A stretch of 64,000 nt of DNA, taken from Coptis chinensis. Taxonomy: Eukaryota; Streptophyta; Magnoliopsida; Ranunculales; Ranunculaceae. Shown here piece by piece: positions 11,374 to 22,530 of the stretch. Each line of letters starts with the position of its first letter. Position 1 is the first letter of the stretch. A model generated the notes under the pieces. The model did not search any database, was not told where the DNA came from, and worked only from the letters and a program-made list of their open reading frames with translations. Where the stretch lies: assembly GCA_015680905.1 (NCBI GenBank), contig CM027385.1, positions 27,348,501-27,412,500 on the forward strand, given 5' to 3'. The translations under genes and the position numbers were made by a program.

Positions 11374-11446
11374 GTAAGAGTTTCTTCTCTGTTCAATATG
11401 TTGTTTCTCTCATTGTGTTACTTACACACTCTATATTCTTTTCCAG
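11374..11446 (+). other. Predicted intron 2 of the Tat antisense gene
   Basis: 73 bp with donor GCCAAG/gtaagag and acceptor cttttccag/TTAGTG. It falls exactly between codons, so ...IIYLAK joins LVNNFLAMKEL in frame. It is strongly T-rich before the acceptor. Confidence 0.7.
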
Positions 11447-12408
11447 TTAGTGAATAACTTTTTGGCCATGAAAGAACTAATCTTTGCGGCCTCAGCCAAT
11501 ACAGCCACTGATGACATGGCTACTGGTGAGCTGATCTGTGCGAAAGAGGCTTCTGAGAAAAGAGTTGAGGAGCTACAGATTCAGGTAGACCAGCTTTTGG
11601 CATAAGAGAAGAAATCTGATACTGGCTTCATGAACATGAGAGAAACTATCTCCAACCTCCGCAACTCTCTGGATAAAGCCCAAAAAGAGCTGCTGATGCT
11701 GCCTCCTGGAAAGTGAAGTTCTTGGAACTGCGCTCCCATTTCACCACCCTACAAGCAAAGCATGACCAAGTCCAAGGGGAACTTTACCGTAGGAATACCA
11801 AGATAAGAACCCTTAGCCAAGCCATTACCCAAGCAAATGAAGTCATGTCAGGTTATGAGAAGGCTCTCAAAGAGAAACGTCTGTGTTATGATAAGAAGGT
11901 TGGTGATCGCTTGGTGGAGACTTCTGAGTTATATTCCAAAGTGGTGCAGGAGGTGAAGAAGAGGTCAGCTAAAAATGCCATTCGTTTTCCTTTGAGAGTA
12001 CTTGATGTTTCTGAAGAGTCCTTTAATGTAGCCAAACAAGTTAAGTTTCAGGAGGCTATTGAGGCTACTAGGTATGTTTCTCAGCTTGATGATAAGGGGC
12101 GGGTGACCAACCCTTTCATCTTATTTCCTGATCTTAACACCAGTATCTCAGCTATTCAGAATGAACTTATTCCTGATGCCTTCTCATCTTCTGAAGAAGA
12201 CACCAATGATGATATGCCTCCCGTTCAGCTTCCTTTTTTACCAGTGCCAGTTTCAGGTGAGTGTTCTGTTCAGCCTTTAACCGTTCTAGCTAATCCAACC
12301 ACACAGTCTATTCTTGAGAGTGAACCAGGAGTTCATGACGATGGTGCAACAACAAGCACTGATGGTGAACCAAAATTTGATTCTACCCCTGCTCAATTAG
12401 CTAAGTAA

Positions 12409-13212
12409 AGACTTAGCTCTTCAGTTGATGATTTAGAAAACAATTATTTTTAAACAATTATTCTATGGGTCTGTAATATTGAGCTATGTAGCTCACATAC
12501 TATTTACTTACTAAGCTCTGCATCTCTTCTAGTTTATGCATGCATTTAAAGCATTTTATGTTATATGACATGTACTACTATTCTACCCCTGATTCCCCCA
12601 AAGTTCATTTGGAACAATAATAGGTAACCCTAGTAGGCTAAACATATTAAAAGAAGGCATAACCAGAATTTGATAAGGATATCATGGAAGCCATTCAAGT
12701 TAACTGTAACTGAAAGTTTGATCGCAATAGAGACATGTGTCTTTGTGAGATTAACTTGGTGCCATGAGCACAACACTATATTTAATAAAGATAGGTCCTA
12801 TTTATTTAAAATAGATAAGTTATCGCCAGAACTACAGTGGGGGAGTCTTCCTCAGCGCCATCATGCCAATATAATTCCAGGCCAATGATTGCATGCTAGG
12901 ATCTGAATCCAACCCAGATCTTCCCAACAACCCCTATGTTGATGTTATGAGACCTCTAGAAACTGGCATACAATTCGGGCTCTCAAGACCATTATCTCTT
13001 GTTCCAAGTTAAACTGGTGTACAATTTACTGAGCAGTTAGTGTAGTCAGATTCTCTAAAGGGTTAACCTATCGAAGATAATCGCAGCTTAAAAGATTTGG
13101 CGTAAAGTTCAGGCTGCATGGGGATTATAAAGGAACTGGCATACAGTTTTACTTCCCCAAACTTAGTATCACTGGTTCTAAAGCAAATTGGCATAAAATA
13201 TTCCCTAAAGGC
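12409..13212. other. Non-coding spacer between the antisense gene and Tat pol, with short degenerate repeats
   Basis: Two convergent transcription units meet here. A motif like aactggcatacaattc recurs at about 12960, 13012, 13133 and 13186 with substitutions, so it is a dispersed short repeat and not a perfect tandem array. No domain is recognisable in the 72-codon open frame at 12670-12888. Confidence 0.5.
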
Positions 13213-14551
13213 TTAGTCCATTGTGGATAATAAATAAAGAACTAACGTAAGGAATAAATTAGATTGCAAGGTGAGGAACTTTATTGATGACGGGAGAGAA
13301 AAAAGAATGCATAAAGAAGCATGAAATAACAATTTATTGATACTACTTGCGAAGGTGCTGTGCGTTCTATGGTTTGATAAAAACGTCCCCTTTAACAGTA
13401 CGTAGGTAGTAAAAACCAGTTTGGCCAACCTTGTCGATGATGTATGGTCCTTCCCAGTTGGGCCCAAGCTTGTCGTTATGCTCTGGGATCTCACACAGAA
13501 CCAGATCGCTAGATTTGAAAGCTCGAATTCAGACTCTCTTGTCATATGATCTTTTCAGAATCTGTTGGTTGGCAGCTAAGCGTAGTGCGGCGCCTTCCCT
13601 CTTTTCATCTATGAGATCCATTTCTCTACATAATAATTCCTCATTGTCTAGGGTATGCACAACGTCAGACTTTTGAGTGGGAGCTACCAGTTTGGGAGGT
13701 ATAACAGCTTTAGTTCCATAGGTTAGTGAAAATGGGGACTCACCATTCGATCGTCTGGGCATAGTTCGGCATTCCCATAGGACCTTAGGTAGTTCCTCAA
13801 CCCATAAATCCTTTGCATCATCTAATTTGCGCTTCATGATATCCAAAATAACCTTATTAGAGGCTTCAACCTGGCCATTTCCTTGTGGATGCCTTGGAGT
13901 TGAGAACATATGGGTACTCTAAAACTCTTCACAGAGTTCAGTGACCAACCGCAAACGAATTGTTGCCCATTATCTGATATGATAACATTGGGTATGCCAA
14001 ACCTGCAGAAAATATTGTTCCAAATAAACTTTCTAACGTCCTGTTCTCGAAGGAAGACAAGGGGAATTACTTCTATCTACTTAGTGAAGTAATCTGTCGT
14101 GACTAGTAAGAATCTGATATTACTAGGAGCTAGTGGCAAGGGTCCCACAATATCAGTTCCCCACTATGCAAATAGCCATGGGCTGGCTAACAGATGCAAC
14201 TCTGTTGTTTGAGCATGGATAAGTGGAGCATGTCGTTGACACTTTTCACATTTGCGAGAAAAAAACTTGTGCATCCTTTTGCATAGAAGGCCAAAAGTAC
14301 CCTTGCCTTAGGATATTGAGGGCTAGTGTTCTACCCCCAGCGTGGTTGCCATAAATTCCTTCATGAACCTCTCGCATGACCTGTTCAGCAAGATCTGGGG
14401 AGAAACATTGGAGATGAGGTCCCAAAAAGGACTTCTTGTAGAGATCATCTTCAGTGAGGGTGAATCTTGGTACCTTTGCAAGCATATGCCTTGCTGTGTT
14501 ATTATCCTCTGGGAGTGTTCCGTCTTTAAGATAAGACTTGTATGGATCCAT
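13213..14551 (-). pseudogene. Tat pol: integrase
   Basis: The zinc-binding N-terminus appears as HEGIYGNHAGGRTLALNILRQ followed by the expected WPSMQKDA block. The core retains TPRHPQGNGQVEASNKVI, which carries the catalytic Glu, and WVEELPKVLWECRTMPR. The C-terminal part, with LGPNWEGPYIIDKVGQTGFYYL, lies at about 13450-13380. Several stops and frameshifts fall between about 13920 and 14245, in the part holding the two catalytic Asp residues, so the enzyme is dead. Confidence 0.85.
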
Positions 14552-14639
14552 CCAGTTTGGTGTGGTGGTTGGAATAACATAAACTGTCGTAACATTGAGT
14601 GCTTGGATGCTAGGTTTGCCTTGGAACTCTATAGGATGG

Positions 14640-15090
14640 AACGAGACTCGTTGTTGCCCAGCATTGAGGCAACATATGCCAATGTATCTGCATGTCGATT
14701 TGCTGATCGCGACAGCTAATAAAACTGAATATTCTCAAACTTGCTCTGAAGACCCCTTACTAGTTCTAGGTATTTGGCCATTCGTTCATCCCTGGCCTCG
14801 TATCTTCCATCAACTCGAAACACAACCAGCTATGAGTCACTAAAAATGGTGAGGTATGTTAGGCCCAGATCGAAAGCTATTGTGAGGCCAGCAAGTGTCG
14901 CCTTATATTCTGCCTCATTATTAGAGGCATTCCAACCTAACCGGATGAATTTCTCTAGCCGCATGTTGTCAAGAGTAACTAACACAGCTCCAACTCCTGC
15001 ACCTTTATCATTGAAGGTCCATCCACAAATAGTCAACATCTGTAGCTCTTCTCCCAAAGGTCTGGACGGGTGTTTTAGGCTTTAGGTTGG
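14640..15090 (-). pseudogene. Tat pol: additional RNase H domain
   Basis: The reading at 15057-14830 gives GWTFNDKGAGVGAVLV, then NASNNEAEYKATLAGL and LTIFSDS, followed by a broken continuation with LVV...RVDGRYEARDERM and a final ANRHADTLA. This is the D-E-D-D pattern of the second RNase H that marks the Tat lineage. It lies downstream of the ordinary RNase H and before integrase, as expected. Stops interrupt it near 14830 and 14720. Confidence 0.75.
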
Positions 15091-15227
15091 ATGCCATCAT
15101 CTGAACTGGGGGTGGTGGAGTCGTACACAGTGTAAGTCATTAGGAAATCTCCCAAGAATTCTGGTCCCTGACCCTTCTCTGAGATTCTTGGGAGATAGAT
15201 TATATCATACTCTGACAGTTGCACGAA

Positions 15228-16658
15228 CTATTTAGCTAACCTTCCTGACATGTTCGGCCTTTCCAGAACTGATCGTAACTGGTACTCTGTAATTACTCTG
15301 ATAGTGTGGGACTGAAAGTACAGTTGTAATTTTTCTGCTACAAAAACAAGGGCTAGAGTGACTCTTCCGAGTTTAGGGTAGTAAATTATTTCTGCTGGTA
15401 GGAGCGTTCGACTCATGAAATAGACTGGTTTTTCAACATTCTTTTCGTCCACACGTATCAGTATAGAATTGATACTGTAGTCAAATGAACAGAGATAAAG
15501 ACCCAAAACTTCTCCTTCAACTGGTTTAGAAAGGATTGATGATGCCCCTAGGTACGTTTTGAGTTGATCGAATGCTTTTTGGCATTCTTTTGTCCATGCA
15601 AATGAGGTATTCTTTAGTAGTAACTGAAACAAAGGTTTGCACTTATCGAAACTCTTGGAGATGAACCTGTTCAGAGCTGCTAACCGGCCTATAACTTTTT
15701 GAACCTCTTTCATGTTTTTAGATGAAAGCATTTCTATGAGCGCCTGGATCTGATCTGGGTTTGCCTCAATTCCTCTCTTAGTAACCAGATAACCTAAAAA
15801 CTTCCCTGATGAGACAGCGAAAGCATATTTTGCAGGGTTGAGTTTCATTCGATACTCTCGAAGAATGTCAAATGCACATTTCAAGTGAGAGAGATGATCT
15901 CCACGTCTTAGGCTTTTGATAAATAGATCGTCTACATATACCTCCATAATGTCGCCTATTAATCCTCCGAACATTTTGTTTACAAAACATTGGTACATGG
16001 CTCCCGCATTTTTCAATCAGAATGGCATGACCTGATAACAGTACAGGCCATCCTCGGTTGTGAAACTAGCATGCTTGTGGTCCTCCTCATGCAGTAGGAT
16101 CTGGTTGTAGCCAGATGACCTATCTGTGAAGGATAACAGTTCATGTCCAGCCGTTGCATCTACCAATTTGTCAATTTGTGGCAGAGGGTAGCTGTCTTTT
16201 GGACACACACGGTTCGGATCTGTGAAGTCGATATAGATTCTTCACGACCCATTCTTCATTCGTACTAGAACAATATTAGATATCCATGTGGGGAAATTGA
16301 TTTCCCTAATAAAATTAGCTGCCTTTAGCTTTTCAACTTCAGCTTTTACTGCTTTGGATCTGTCAGCACCTATTTTTTTCAATTTCTGTTTGACTACTAC
16401 TACATCACTACAAAAATTGAGCTGGTGGCATGCCACATGAAGGTCAATTCCTGGCATTTCTTCGAATGACCAAGCAAACACGTCTTTGTGTTCTCGAAGG
16501 AACTGTATCAGAGCCTGGCGTTCTTCAGAACTCAATAAGGTGCCGATGAAAGTTGTTTTTGGCGAGTTTCCTTCCACAATTTCCATTTCCTCTAACGGCT
16601 CTAGTGATGGCGGATCCTCCCTTTCTCTTGGGAGCAGGTCTGGGAGAGGGGGATCCAA
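15228..16658 (-). pseudogene. Tat pol: reverse transcriptase and first RNase H
   Basis: Three consecutive frames cover RT: 16658-16242, 16208-16017 (YPLPQIDKLVDATAGHELLSF and SSGYNQI) and 16016-15228, which carries the catalytic box MEVYVDDLFIKS. The connecting part has FLGYLVTKRGIEANP and the RNase H starts at about FDQLKTYLG...LYLCSFDYSINSILI. In the ordinary domain the first Asp is seen in CSFDYS, and VYFMSRTLLPAE follows. It is broken by stops at the frame ends. Confidence 0.88.
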
Positions 16659-16844
16659 CTGTAATTGCTATTTGGCAGGTTGCCCCACCTCTATTAGTTC
16701 AAAAGGGAGTGGGGACTGCTTTGTCGCCAGAGCTTATCATGTTTTAGCAGCCACATGTTCTCCTCTGATTGTCTAAATTTTCCCATTATGTGGGAATTTT
16801 AGATGTTGGTAATAGGTGCTGGGAACAACGCGGAGTCTGTGCAG

Positions 16845-17251
16845 TCAGGTCCTGCCTAAGATCATATGATAGGGTGTGTTAACCTTTACCACAACAAAAT
16901 TTATGACAAGGGTTACCGGACCAGTAGCTACGGGTAGTTGGACCTCCCCAACTGTTAGAGCTTTGTCTCTACTGAATCTATACAGGTTGGAGTTGGTGGC
17001 GACCATCTCAGAGTCAGGAATCTGCAATTTTGGAATGTTTCATAGTATAACACATATGTTGAACTTCCTGGATCAACCAGTATGCGGTGCAAATCATAAT
17101 CTCCAAAAGGAAGTGTAAGAACTAGTGCATCCTCACGTGGACTCTGGATACTTAGACAGTCGTCCTCAGTGAAAAGGATGAGTGGATCTTTATGGGGTAA
17201 CACATTGACTTGAGCAAAATTCATAGTTAATTTGCTGTTCATGATCATCAT
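16845..17251 (-). pseudogene. Tat pol: aspartic protease
   Basis: The frame from 17251 contains FTEDDCLSIQSPREDALVLTLPFGDYDLHRILVDPGSS in pieces; the active site is RILVDPGSSTYVL, where the usual D-x-GSS is retained. A second frame (17027-16845) continues with VGEVQLPVATG and ends PYHMILGRT, the conserved protease C-terminal block. A frameshift lies between them. Confidence 0.75.
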
Positions 17252-19113
17252 TTACTTGGTGACGCGCATTTGGTATCACACACCCTTTTCTGTGATCTGC
17301 CAACTTCGTTTGCTTGCCTTTCTTGAAATCATTTTATCTGGAGCGAACCATTGAGTAGTCCAGTACCTGGGGGATCCTAAACTGACGTGCTGATCTCCTC
17401 GTGTTGCACTGTCTTCGCCTACTTGTGTGCTACGAATTGCTTCAAATACCCCCTTTCAATCAGATCCTGTAGTTCATTTTTCATGGTCCTACAGGCTCTG
17501 GTACTGTGACCCTTAGTCTTATAGAACTTACAGTAGGTCCTCTAGTCTCTTGTACCCAGGGAGCCTGGCTTGAGTAGAGCTGGCCATTTAAGGTAACTCT
17601 GGTTCTTGATCGAGTCCAGGACCTCGTCTGGCATTTTGTTCAGAGGGGCGAAGTTTCGGTCCATCGAGAGAAGAGCTTTGTCAGCTCCTTCCATCCGTGG
17701 CTTCTTTTGTGGTTTTACATTTGCAATGCTGACTACATTTTGGTACTACCCTCTGGGCATTCATCCCTTGGATGGGGATTCAGCCCTTTGGCGACCACGA
17801 TTATGGTCTCTCTTTGGCTTTTGAGGTGAAGAGTTGTCGTTCCCCTCCCGTGGGACCATAGGGGTTGTCTGATTAGTCTTTTTTGCTTCCTGACGTCTGT
17901 TCAAGACATCCTCCTCCCACCCTGCATGAGTTTCAACCCTGTCTAAAAGTTCCTCCTAATCATGGGGTGGTTTCCTGGATAGGGACCCGAATAAGGCATT
18001 GTTTTCATCCAACCCTTGTTTGAAAGCTATAATAGCAGTCTCTTCATCACAAGACTGTATCTGGATTGAAATTTCCATTAACCATTGCATGTAGGACCTC
18101 AATGCCTCTCTGTCCTTTTTCTTGATGTTGAGCAGTGCATCGGTCCATTTTGGTTGGTGCTTGTTACATGAGTTCCTGTCTATGAATGTCCTAAACAGTT
18201 CTTATGAGGACCTGATTCGGCGCTCAGGTAACCTGTGGTACCACTAGAGCGTAGATCCAGACAAGGAAGCTTTGAACTCTTGACACATGATGTGGTCATA
18301 CCTTTCATATTATCCCATGGTGGCACGATATCTGAATACGTGATCCACCGGATCTGACTTGCCACTGAAGATACTGAACTTTGGTTGTCTGTAACCGTGG
18401 GGATAGGGCTTTCTCATTACTCGTGATACAAAAGGAGATCTGCCTGCCCCCATTATGGCGGATTGAACAAGGGAGTCTTGCATTTTTCTCCCCATCCCTC
18501 TCATCTGATACATCTGATAGATCAAGTCATTTTTCTCAGTCTCCCATGCGCTTTCTTTAGTAGAAAGTTTCTTGTTCTGAGTTTTTTTTTGGTGTCAGGG
18601 GTCGACATCACGATCCTAGTTAGTTGTCTCTGGCTCTGATGCTGTATCCGAGTCCTTATCTGAGTTACTGTATTCTGACTCTGATGGTTCGCAATGAACT
18701 GGATCCCAACATCTTGGGTTCCTAGTACGACCGTTTTCTGGAAGGTCATCATCATCGAGATCGATGAGTGGCTCCTCCCCTGTGTCAGATTGGTACAAAT
18801 GCCTCAACAGCTGTAACTCTCGCTCAAGGTTACTTCTTTGCTGTTCAAGAGCCTGTAACGCATGGCTCGCCTAAACAAACTCTAGGTTAGTGAGAACAAC
18901 ATTCTCACCATTTTGACGTTCCTCTGGAGTGTTATTTCTAGGGCCCGCACAGAGAGCAATTGGTCCATCGGTGCTGGTCACCGGTCCTTGAAGGGGATTA
19001 TTCACATCATGGTGATCGACATTCTCCCCTTGAGGCATCTTGTGATCTTCTTCTCTGACAGCGACATTGCGTGTGGTAGCACCACCCTTTGTTTTCTTTT
19101 CTCCTGCCATCAC
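17252..19113 (-). pseudogene. Tat gag
   Basis: It starts near 19113 (MMAGEKKTKGG) with an acidic, Asp/Glu-rich N-terminal region (IDLDDDDLPENG). Further on are FSIFSGKSDPVDHVFRY and MCQEFKASLSGSTL, then WYHRLPERR, the capsid pattern of Tat-type Retrotrans_gag, at about 18400-18210. Near 17550-17440 is a short stretch, TYCKFYKTKGHSTRAC, resembling a zinc knuckle (CX2-3...H...C). Multiple stops (for example near 18870, 18600, 18310 and 17945) make it a pseudogene. Confidence 0.75.
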
Positions 19114-19173
19114 AACGGTAAGAATTTTTAAACTAAATCAGTCTTTTAAAATGAATGTTTACTTGCTTTCGTA

Positions 19174-19189
19174 CCCACAGACGGCGCCA
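19174..19189 (-). promoter_or_regulatory. Primer binding site of the Tat element
   Basis: On the minus strand TGGCGCCGTCTGTGGG lies five bases after the LTR end (CCTACA). This extended site is typical of Tat/Retand/Ogre-type elements and supports the lineage call independently of the protein domains. Confidence 0.85.
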
Positions 19190-19386
19190 AAAGATGTAGG
19201 GGATTTTTTGAGTATCCCCTGATCTTCCTCTGTGCCTTGTGATTCAGAAGCTTTTTCTTAATGGAGAAAGGATGAGATGATTTAGAGTTTAAGGTTGAAC
19301 CGCCTGGTGGCTGCCTATGTATCTCCTTGTTTAGTTAGGTGAATCAAATCCTATTTTGTGTAGTTCCTAAGAGCGAATCCATATGG

Positions 19387-19394
19387 TTTATATA
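19387..19394 (-). promoter_or_regulatory. TATA box of the Tat 5' LTR
   Basis: TATATAAA reads on the minus strand about 190 bp before the inner LTR end, the expected arrangement for an LTR core promoter. It would direct transcription leftward through gag-pol. Confidence 0.5.
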
Positions 19395-19845
19395 GGAAGA
19401 GCTTTGAAAGTCCTAGGGTTAGAGTTAACCTCACCGCTTGTGAGTTCCCTTCCATCTTTGGACTCTGCCTTCCTATTAGGAATCCTCTCTTTATGGAAGT
19501 CTAAATCTAGACCATATTATATTAGAGGTAGGTTTCCCTGTTTATCATAATATCCCATCGTATATGGGAAGATTATATCTAAAAGGTAACTCTTAAAGAT
19601 ATGTCATTACGATTCCTTCTTTATCATCAAAGATTGCCCTCTTCAGTTTCCTTCTATTAAGGAACTGTCCATGTCAGTCCCTAACAACTTGGAGAACCGT
19701 TACGCTTAGAGGCGGTTAGTCACTTGTCTGGCACATTCTTACTAAACGCTCGTGATAACATGAGATAACTTATTCACAGAACTGATCCGATGGCTCTCGT
19801 CTCATTCCGAACATCTATAGTCCTGGGTCATTTCCCATACACGTA

Positions 19846-22514
19846 TGATAACGGTAAAAACGATAGTTTTATATACGAATAAGTAATTAAACCCAAATGT
19901 AAGTAAAACTAAAACTATTTTCGTGCTCATATATCAAAGTTTTTCTACTCTCGTTTATTAATGCAATATGTTTGGAGTAGAGAATTCGTTCCACTCTTAG
20001 TTCGTTTAGATGTGAAGTTTCCTAGTTCATGTAAGCTAACAATGTCGTGAGAGTAATGGAATTGAATTTAACTATGATGGTGAATCAACAATCAAGATGA
20101 TATAAATCAAACTACGGAAATACTAAATTGACAATATGAGGAGGAATTAGGGGAATTTGATTCCACCTTAATTCGACTTAATAAACTAGCACAAAATATG
20201 TTGTAATCTTAATCTTTACATTTTCACGTAAAGGTTGGGTATTTCTAATCCCTAATTATTTATGGTAATCTCTACCAACTAATAACTAGCATGTGAAGCA
20301 ATCAAACTCATTCTCATGGTGAACTAATTACTTTCTAGAGTAGAATAGAACATTACAACTCTATCTATGCTAACAAAAAATCAAGTAATCATCAAGGCTT
20401 CCTCAAACCCCTCTAATGGAGGTTTTAGCCTTGAATTATTATACTATCATTTATAAAACAAGAACAATCAGAACAAGTCATTATTGAATAAGTAATTAAA
20501 CTTTATAATTCTAATTGAACAAAAGTCTAATGATTCGAAATGAATTAATATTGAATTAAAACTAATTTATAACTTGAGTTTATGACTAAACTAATTATGA
20601 AATTAAGACAAAAGTAAAACTAACTAAGTATTGAATTAGAAACTAAAACTTGAAATATAAACTAAGTAATTGATTCTAAAAGCTAATTCTATGAATATGT
20701 CTAAGTTCCTTAAGAGCTAAGCCTTAGTCTCTTTATATAGAAGAGGCTAGATCCACAATTTCGTGCATGGGCTTAGGTGCCATGTTTTGGGCCGGAAAAT
20801 TGAGCCCAAAACCTCATTACTTCAGTCCACAAAGGGGTTTTCAGCTGGAAATGACTTCATCAGCCTTTTCGTCCACTTTTACTCCTCTGATTGGATCAAG
20901 GCTTAGACTATTAGAAAGCTCTTTTGAAGCCGGTTGTTTTGACATAAGGTAGGCATGATTCCGAGGTCTGAGTCCAAAGATACGGCCTTCAGAATTTTTG
21001 CTGACTTTTGTGCGCTATTTCTACCCGCGTTGACTTTGACTTTTTAGCTTTGACCATGCTTTAAAAAGGCTTTTTTTCCTTGAATCTTGGCCTTAAATCA
21101 TAGAACTTCTTAGATGTAGGAACCATTATGGTTTCACCGAATGATTTACGAACTGTGAAAACCCATGCGCAGGGGAATTAAGGGTGTTCACGGTTTGGTT
21201 AGAAATAATACCTTTAGATCAGTTGTGATAACTCTGAGAATCCAAGCTCTATGAATCAGCAACCTCTTGATCTTCTATTGTATTCCTATCCTTAGAATGG
21301 AAGTTGTGTGGGCAACGATCTACCACCCTTTTCTTTCTCTCTTGGCCTCTCTCTTTCACAATATTGGAACCGATTTTGGATCTACTTTTCTTGAGCAAAA
21401 CCTTGAGAGAAACGACAAGAGAAAGTGGTTTCTATTTATAGGCTACAACAGGGACCATGAGGAGAAATCAGGGTTAGGTCTCCTGACGGGCTTGGGCTTC
21501 CCATGTTCGCCCAGAACACACTACCCAAGTCCGTCAACAAATGGCTTATTCCACTAAAAGCCATTGTTGCACTACCGCCCTAATCCCAAATTATGTGTAT
21601 TACGTTTATGGGCTCCATATTATATGCTCGTTGATCTCCCCGTGTTTAAGATATCGAATGGCCGTTGATTAAGTCAAGTTACTGACAACTACATTAATCA
21701 ACTTCTTATGTCCTTGAGTAGTACCACTCAACCTCATTGTCATGTCGGATTAAATCCACCTGCAGGGTTTACATGACAATCCTTATAAGCTCCTCAAGGG
21801 GACATCATCAACCCGACTTCTTACGGGTCACGGATTCCTTCTATAATCAACAACACACCTTACATACAATGTCATTACCCAATCTATCGAGTTTGTTGAT
21901 TCACAATGCACGTAAGTGCCCGTTATTATATCCTAATTAAGAGGACAAACATCCATAATAACAAAGGTGTTTGTTCTCTTATATAGTCAGTATAAAGAGA
22001 AACAACCTCACTTGGTCATGTTTAATACACACAAAGTGTACTAGTATAATCCTGTAGTCAAGATAGACTAATACCAGATTATACTACAACCTTACCAATG
22101 GTTTGTCCAAATCCATCTAGGTTGTGAATGTTTACTTATACTTTCTAAGGTACTGATGATATGATCTTCTGTGTGTCACCACACACCATATCATCTACAA
22201 CATAAAGTATTAGACACATACATATAACTAATAACATATATAATATGCATAACATTTATCCATATGATTCTCATTCAAAATATAAAGAATTAGAGTTAAT
22301 ACAAAAGTAGTGCTTTTAGTATATAACCCTATCATTAGCAACCAACCTTTGCTCCTTTATCTCGCAAAAGGGATGCATTTCTGCACATATTCGACTCCAA
22401 TGCTTGAAATACATAAGAACACGATAACAGTACTAACTCTTACTTATTAATCACATAATTGGTCAAAAAGCAATATTGTTAAGGGGTTAAAACTACAGTT
22501 TTGGGCTCTTATCA
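19846..22514 (-). mobile_element. Solo LTR of Athila family 1, itself split by a copia solo LTR
   Basis: Minus strand: starts TGATAAGAGCCCAAAACTG at 22514 and ends ACCGTTATCA at 19846. Without the nested copia LTR it is about 1.44 kb, the family-1 length. There is no PBS on its left or polypurine tract on its right, so it is a solo LTR left by LTR-LTR recombination. The flanks are acgta (19841-19845) and atgtg (22515-22519), which differ at two sites. Both derive from acgtg by single C/T or G/A changes, so they are a plausible decayed duplication. Confidence 0.8.
21115..22334 (-). mobile_element. Solo LTR of the Cop2 copia family
   Basis: 1220 bp, from TGTAGGAACC (21115) to CCCTATCA (22334) as read on the plus strand. 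It matches the Cop2 5' LTR at 41660-42869 closely over its length, except for a missing stretch of roughly 35 bp. Flanks are ttaga (21110-21114) and ttagc (22335-22339), a 5-bp duplication with one difference. The Ath2 LTR shows the uninterrupted target as cttagcaacc. No internal copia sequence is present, so it is a solo LTR. Confidence 0.9.
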
Positions 22515-22530
22515 ATGTGTCATCTAGTCA

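Larger units (their letters stand above)
9790..12408 (+). pseudogene. Antisense gene of the Tat element (putative gypsy-type transposon / plant mobile-domain-like protein), two introns
   Basis: It starts at ATG 9790 (MNPNWSLINFGDL). The N-terminal part contains LPLHPLLRECLIHFNLALGQ, the pattern of the plant 'putative gypsy type transposon' family. Two introns are predicted, 10333-10408 and 11374-11446, and both splices keep the reading frame. A Ser/Pro-rich middle is followed by a region from about 11447 to 11960 rich in Leu/Glu/Lys/Gln that looks coiled coil, then an acidic tail ending at 12408. Damage includes a TGA at codon 20, frameshifts near 10120, 10597 and 11700, and stops near 11311 and 11603. 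Function is unknown. The direction is opposite to gag-pol and convergent with it. Confidence 0.7.
9663..22530 (-). mobile_element. Tat-lineage Ty3/gypsy retrotransposon, missing its left end, with nested LTRs in its 5' LTR
   Basis: On the minus strand the order is LTR, Tat-type PBS, gag, PR, RT, RNase H, second RNase H and IN. A gene on the opposite strand follows pol. A second RNase H and an antisense ORF between pol and the 3' LTR are known features of some Tat-lineage (Retand-like) elements. The left end is cut by Ath2 at 9662, so the 3' LTR is outside the window. Every coding module has stops or frameshifts. The right boundary (22530) is inferred from a terminal CA and is uncertain. Confidence 0.75.
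19195..22530 (-). mobile_element. 5' LTR of the Tat element, split by a solo Athila LTR
   Basis: The inner end (19195, CCTACA on the minus strand) abuts the PBS spacer. A TATA box, TATATAAA on the minus strand, lies at 19387-19394, where an LTR promoter should be. The LTR is interrupted at 19846-22514; the piece at 22515-22530 appears to be its first bases (TGACTAGATGACA on the minus strand). Without the insert the LTR would be about 670 bp. The outer boundary is an inference because no 3' LTR copy is in the window. Confidence 0.55.
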
